Source: Candidatus Omnitrophota bacterium (GTDB lineage Bacteria > Omnitrophota > Gorgyraeia > 2-01-FULL-45-10). Taken from it: 7,050 bases of DNA. The notes under the pieces are model-generated. The model worked only from the letters and a program-made list of their open reading frames with translations. It did no database searches and was not told the DNA's origin. Made by a program: the position numbers and the translations under genes. Every line of letters begins with the position of its first letter. Within the stretch, counting starts at the first letter, position 1. The DNA is taken from assembly GCA_028716065.1 (NCBI GenBank), contig JAQUQN010000043.1, positions 1,454 through 8,503 on the forward strand. Reading direction: 5' to 3'. Below are positions 3,706 through 7,050 of this stretch, in pieces.

Positions 3706-5565
3706 TTATTCTACCGTAACCGATTTTGCTAAATTTCGCGGTTGATCTATGTCGTAGCCGAATTCCCTGGCCACGTAATAGGCGAGAAGCTGTAAAGGTA
3801 TCACAACCAATAGGGGCGAGAAAAGTTCCTCGACCTTCGGGATCTCTATCAGATAATTTATATTGTGATGGAGTATCTCTTTGTCGCCTTCGGTCGCTAC
3901 CGCGATTATTATGCCGTTCCTCGCCTTTATCTCCTGGATGTTGGATATCATCTTATCATATGTCTTCGATGCGATGGCTATGCAAACGACCCATGGGTTC
4001 TCGTCGATAAGAGCTATCGGACCATGTTTCATCTCGCCGGCTGGATAACCTTCAGCGCTTATATATGATATCTCCTTTAGCTTCAACGCCCCTTCGAGCG
4101 CGTTGGGGTAATTTATGTTTCTCGCCAGATACAAGAAGAAGGACTTGTTGTGTTTTTCATTGTAATATCTCTTGAATTCCTGGGCGTAGGCGGCAAGCGG
4201 ATTATAATCGGGCTTATATTCCGAGAGTAGCTCTTTGACTAAATTCGGTACACGCCTGAATTCCCTTATAAGCATGTTATACCTTGCTGTCTTAATGGTA
4301 TTTTTCAATTTTGCGAGGTGAAGCGTCAATAGATAGAATATAGCCAGTTGCGCCGTATAAGCCTTGGTGGACGCGACGGCTATCTCGGGCCCGGCGTGGA
4401 TATATATCACGCCGTCCGATTCTCTCGCTATGGAACTGCCCACGACGTTACAGATACTCAAGACCGTAGCGCCTCTTTTTTTCGCTTCTCGTAGTGCCGC
4501 AAGACTATCCGCGGTCTCTCCGGACTGCGAGACGATTATGACAAGCGTCTCCTTATCGACTATGGGATCCCTATAGCGAAATTCGCTCGAGGTGTCCACC
4601 CAGCATGGGATCTTTGCCAGTTCTTCAAGCATGTATTTTGCCGTAAGGCCTGCGTGGTATGCCGTACCGCAGGCGACTATGGCTATTCTCTTAACCCGCT
4701 TGAATATATTATCTCTTATCGCAAGTTCCTGGAACCTGATCCGGCCGTCTCTCAGCCTTTCGGTCTGTATGGCTTCTAAAATATCTCCCTGCTCGAATAT
4801 CTCCTTGAGCATGAAATGCCTGTAACCTGACTTTTCGGCCTGGCTTATATCCCATTTGACGCGCGCCACTTTCTTGGCAACCCTGCGGCCCGAATGTTCT
4901 TTAACTACGACTCCGGCTTTCGTGAGCACTGCAAGTTCGTGATTCTCGAGGTAAATTACATCCTTGGTATAGTCCAATATCGCCGGAACATCGCTCGCCA
5001 GGAAATTCTCGCCTTTCCCAACGCCCACTATTAGAGGCGAATCGCACCTCGCCCCTATGATCTTATCCGGCTCGTCCTTATGTAGCACCGCTATGGCGTA
5101 GGTTCCCTTCAGTAATTTCAAGGCCTTACGCACCGCCTCTTCGATGTTGCCTTTATAGAACTTCTCTATCAGGTGCGGTATGACTTCCGTGTCGGTTTCG
5201 GAAATGAACTTGTGGCCCTCCTTGATCAACGTATTTTTCAGTTCCAGGTAATTTTCTATTATCCCATTATGGACGACCGCTATTCTTCTCTTACAATCTA
5301 AATGCGGATGCGCGTTCACATCGCTTGGCGCTCCGTGCGTGGCCCAGCGTGTGTGGCCTATGCCTATCGCCCCGGGGATGGGGCCGGAATTCAGTTCCTC
5401 GGCCAAGACCTTGAGCTTGCCCCTCTTTTTCACGAGATCCATCTTGTGGCCATGTAGGATGGCCACGCCCGCCGAGTCATAGCCTCTATACTCAAGCCTC
5501 GACAGCCCTTTGAGCAAGACGTCCTGCGCTTTTCTCTCGCCTATGTATCCTACTATCCCGCACAT
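3706..5565 (-). CDS. glmS: Glutamine--fructose-6-phosphate aminotransferase (isomerizing)
   Basis: Glucosamine-6-phosphate synthase: transfers the amide nitrogen of glutamine to fructose-6-phosphate, the first committed step to UDP-GlcNAc. The 619-residue protein is full length. The N-terminal Ntn glutaminase domain has the nucleophile C2 in MCGIVGYIG (mature after Met removal), TRWATHG at 72-78, HNGIIEN at 99-105 and D125. Two SIS sugar domains follow: SIS1 about 288-420 with CGTAYHAG (299-306), SQSGETADS (346-354) and STKAYTAQ (399-406); SIS2 about 459-600 with NALEGALKLKEISYI (488-502) and GEMKHGPIALID (510-521). The C-tail AKSVTVE (613-619) supplies the catalytic lysine K614. The start is fixed by the Cys requirement; its ribosome site is weak (AAAGAG). 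The upstream gap is filled with repeats, with no room for a glmS ribozyme. nagA upstream makes the same product. Confidence 0.98.
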   Translation of the reverse strand: MCGIVGYIGERKAQDVLLKGLSRLEYRGYDSAGVAILHGHKMDLVKKRGKLKVLAEELNSGPIPGAIGIGHTRWATHGAPSDVNAHPHLDCKRRIAVVHNGIIENYLELKNTLIKEGHKFISETDTEVIPHLIEKFYKGNIEEAVRKALKLLKGTYAIAVLHKDEPDKIIGARCDSPLIVGVGKGENFLASDVPAILDYTKDVIYLENHELAVLTKAGVVVKEHSGRRVAKKVARVKWDISQAEKSGYRHFMLKEIFEQGDILEAIQTERLRDGRIRFQELAIRDNIFKRVKRIAIVACGTAYHAGLTAKYMLEELAKIPCWVDTSSEFRYRDPIVDKETLVIIVSQSGETADSLAALREAKKRGATVLSICNVVGSSIARESDGVIYIHAGPEIAVASTKAYTAQLAIFYLLTLHLAKLKNTIKTARYNMLIREFRRVPNLVKELLSEYKPDYNPLAAYAQEFKRYYNEKHNKSFFLYLARNINYPNALEGALKLKEISYISAEGYPAGEMKHGPIALIDENPWVVCIAIASKTYDKMISNIQEIKARNGIIIAVATEGDKEILHHNINYLIEIPKVEELFSPLLVVIPLQLLAYYVAREFGYDIDQPRNLAKSVTVE

Positions 5566-5588
5566 ACTGCGCTCTTTCGACTGTTTGA

Positions 5589-5692
5589 GTTCATAGGGTT
5601 TATAGGGTTTTTAGAGTTTATGGAGTTTTTGGGGTTAAGTACGATAACCCTACAAACCCCATAACCCTATAAACTCTATAAACCCTATAACC
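5589..5692. repeat. Long intergenic inverted repeat of 9-nt TATAGGGTT units (nagA/glmS gap)
   Basis: Plus-strand 5589-5637 holds five consecutive 9-nt units near the consensus TATAGGGTT. After the 7-nt centre AGTACGA, 5645-5692 holds the inverted array of five units, one of them 8 nt. The arms are near 49 nt each and largely complementary, giving the longest hairpin in the window. The distal arm runs into nagA: its final Leu codon, TAG stop (5685-5687) and part of the Trp codon are repeat sequence. The unit recalls plant-type telomere sequence but has a 9-nt rather than 7-nt period, and nothing else suggests a chromosome end. Confidence 0.88.
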
Positions 5693-6803
5693 ATTTTCGA
5701 TATACTATTTTACCACGTATAATCGTCATTTTCACGTCAAAATTCTTATTGAATATAACGATATCCGCGTCCTTGCCAATTGCTATGCTGCCTTTGTTCT
5801 GTTCCACTTTCAGAAGCCTTGCCGCATTAAGGGAAGCAAGCATCACGGCATTGTTCAATGAAATGCCGGCGATTTTTACCGCATTCTTCACCGCGTCCAT
5901 CATCGTCATGGCGGAACCGGCAAGTTTGCCGCTCTTAAACCTGTACGCGCCTCTTATTTTTTTCGCTCCGGGCAGAGGGGCGGCCCTGACAGAGTCAGTT
6001 ACCAGTATTATATTATCGAGTTTCTTAAGGCTCAAGATGAGGTCGAAATAAGCCGCGGGAACGTGTATCAGGTCCAGTATGATCTCGGCCCTGACCCTGG
6101 AATCGGTAAGAACGGCTCCTGCGGTTCCGGGTTTGTGTTTTTCCGGACCGCTCATCGCATTAAAAACATGCGTGGCGTGGGTCATTCCTGCGATTATTCC
6201 GTCAATCGCTTCCTTATAACTGGCGTCGGTATGGCCGATCGAGGCGATGATATTATTTCTTTTCAATATTTTTATTATGGCCCCGCTCCCTTTGATCTCC
6301 GGCGCCAATGTCATTACTTTTAAAAGCGGCGAGCACCGCTTTATTATATGGAGGGCCTCTTTTTTATCAGGCCTTCGTATAAATCTTTTATTCTGTGCGC
6401 CGGCCTTATCCTTATTTATATACGGCCCTTCCAGCCGGATGCCTAGCAGGTTTGCGCCCAGAATATTTTTTTCTTTGAACTTCTTTATCTTCTCCACCTT
6501 TTTGTAAATTCTATTCAGGCTGTCGCAATGGAGCGTCTGGAGTATCGAGGTGGTTCCATGCTTTATCTCGTTGGCGAAGATATCCTGAGGCTCTCCGTGG
6601 ATGTGCGTATCTATGAATCCGGGCGAGACGAAGCAGCCTCTGGCATCGATTACGGTAGAGTCTTTTCCCGGCCGGGTCTTCTTCCCGACACTTATTATCT
6701 TCCCATTATTTATTGTAAGTGAGGATCTCTCTAGAATGTGGTCTTTAAGGATTATATTAGCGTTTGTGATATATATGTATGGCATTGAATACCTGCCGGC
6801 CAT
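5685..6803 (-). CDS. nagA: N-acetylglucosamine-6-phosphate deacetylase
   Basis: Amidohydrolase that removes acetate from GlcNAc-6-P to yield glucosamine-6-P, used in GlcNAc catabolism and wall-sugar recycling. Numbered from ATG 6801-6803 (372 aa): GFIDTHIHG at 62-70 with both metal histidines (H67, H69), RLEGPYIN at 123-130 (metal Glu125), SIGHTDAS at 188-195 (H191), HATHVFNAM at 209-217 (H212), DLIHVP at 244-249 (H247), catalytic D270 in LVTDS, and KDADIVIF near the C-terminus. A second ATG six codons in (6783-6785) fits the family N-terminus better (MPYIYITNANIIL) and has AGG 7 nt upstream, so the true protein may be 366 aa. Odd points: HGEPQDIF replaces the usual HGGxGxD after HxH, and DLIHV replaces DGxHV. 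It starts 12 nt after the upstream gene, suggesting an operon. Confidence 0.9.
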   Translation of the reverse strand: MAGRYSMPYIYITNANIILKDHILERSSLTINNGKIISVGKKTRPGKDSTVIDARGCFVSPGFIDTHIHGEPQDIFANEIKHGTTSILQTLHCDSLNRIYKKVEKIKKFKEKNILGANLLGIRLEGPYINKDKAGAQNKRFIRRPDKKEALHIIKRCSPLLKVMTLAPEIKGSGAIIKILKRNNIIASIGHTDASYKEAIDGIIAGMTHATHVFNAMSGPEKHKPGTAGAVLTDSRVRAEIILDLIHVPAAYFDLILSLKKLDNIILVTDSVRAAPLPGAKKIRGAYRFKSGKLAGSAMTMMDAVKNAVKIAGISLNNAVMLASLNAARLLKVEQNKGSIAIGKDADIVIFNKNFDVKMTIIRGKIVYRKWL

Positions 6804-6815
6804 TGCTCATCCCGC

Positions 6816-7050
6816 CTATATTATAGCTAGTCTTGCCAAAAGGTACGAGGTAATAGATTCGGCCCCCTGGTTGAGATTGATATTTCTCTCTCCCAGGCCG
6901 TCATAACACCCCCCGGTGACCCTGTCGTAAACAACCTGCCTCAGGCTGTTATCGCCTAAAAACCAGTTAAAGGCTTCGTGCATGAGTTTTTTATAATGCC
7001 CCTTCCCGGTTATTGAATGCGCCGTGGCAAGGGCGCAGACCATCGCCGAC
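6816..7050 (-). CDS. C-terminal fragment of a carbohydrate-related protein (alpha/alpha-barrel type)
   Basis: An open frame enters from the window edge and ends at TAG 6816-6818, giving 77 residues. Recognisable features are an aromatic helix AFNWFLGDNSL (from Met7 of an apparent internal ATG it is residues 22-32), then VYDRVTGGCYDGLG and NLNQGAESITSYLLARL. The combination W-F-L-G-x-N, TGGC-DGL and N-QGAES-L is, from memory, typical of the C-terminal helical-barrel region of bacterial proteins often annotated as glycosyltransferases or located beside sugar phosphorylases; I cannot confirm the exact family. The ATG at 7041-7043 is probably internal, as the frame continues upstream. It precedes nagA by 12 nt, so a sugar-related role in a shared operon is plausible. 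Confidence 0.75.
   Translation of the reverse strand, partial: SAMVCALATAHSITGKGHYKKLMHEAFNWFLGDNSLRQVVYDRVTGGCYDGLGERNINLNQGAESITSYLLARLAII

Noticed and set aside
5566..5684. glmS ribozyme/riboswitch upstream of glmS
   Set aside because: The gap is only 119 nt and almost all inverted TATAGGGTT repeat; nothing like the ribozyme core is present.
5589..5692. Telomere or CRISPR-like array
   Set aside because: Units are 9 nt with no spacers and are arranged as inverted arrays inside an operon; coding sequence continues on both sides.

Overview
All genes in this window read on the minus strand, so transcription runs from high to low coordinates. They are ordinary bacterial housekeeping genes: pyrimidine synthesis, amino-sugar metabolism and an rRNA methyltransferase. 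No phage, transposase, CRISPR or tRNA signal was seen. The gene complement and a visible preference for ATA isoleucine codons fit an uncultured Gram-negative-like bacterium. Candidatus Omnitrophota would be my guess from codon style and the intergenic repeats, but this is weak inference with no marker gene to confirm it.

Right part, in transcription order: the C-terminus of a cut-off gene (6816-7050, carbohydrate-related), nagA (GlcNAc-6-P deacetylase), glmS (glucosamine-6-P synthase) and rsmI (16S rRNA 2'-O-methyltransferase, short form). NagA and GlmS both produce glucosamine-6-phosphate, the entry to UDP-GlcNAc and the cell envelope.

Middle (about 2664-2958): the most informative stretch. 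A 17-bp palindrome with a perfect DnaA-box 9-mer at its tip lies between rsmI and a near-consensus extended -10 sigma-70-type promoter. That promoter drives a leader of about 225 nt. The leader carries, in order, a PyrR-binding RNA hairpin, a Shine-Dalgarno sequence lying partly inside the hairpin's basal stem, a 15-codon leader peptide, and an intrinsic terminator lying within that peptide's coding sequence. No antiterminator could be found. The arrangement matches the ribosome-coupled attenuation proposed for the Thermus ZO5 pyr operon rather than the Bacillus antiterminator design.

Left part: the controlled operon pyrR-pyrB-pyrC. PyrR is the UMP-sensing RNA-binding attenuator, PyrB is aspartate carbamoyltransferase and PyrC is dihydroorotase, which runs off the window start. 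PyrB and PyrC carry out consecutive steps of UMP synthesis, and PyrR closes the feedback loop on its own operon.

Four intergenic gaps (pyrB/pyrC, pyrR/pyrB, glmS/rsmI, nagA/glmS) are filled with short G-rich/C-rich unit repeats, three of them folded as long imperfect inverted repeats. These run into the stop codons of the upstream genes (or abut them) and in two cases sit directly against the next start codon. They look like a small intergenic repeat family and are the second unusual feature here.
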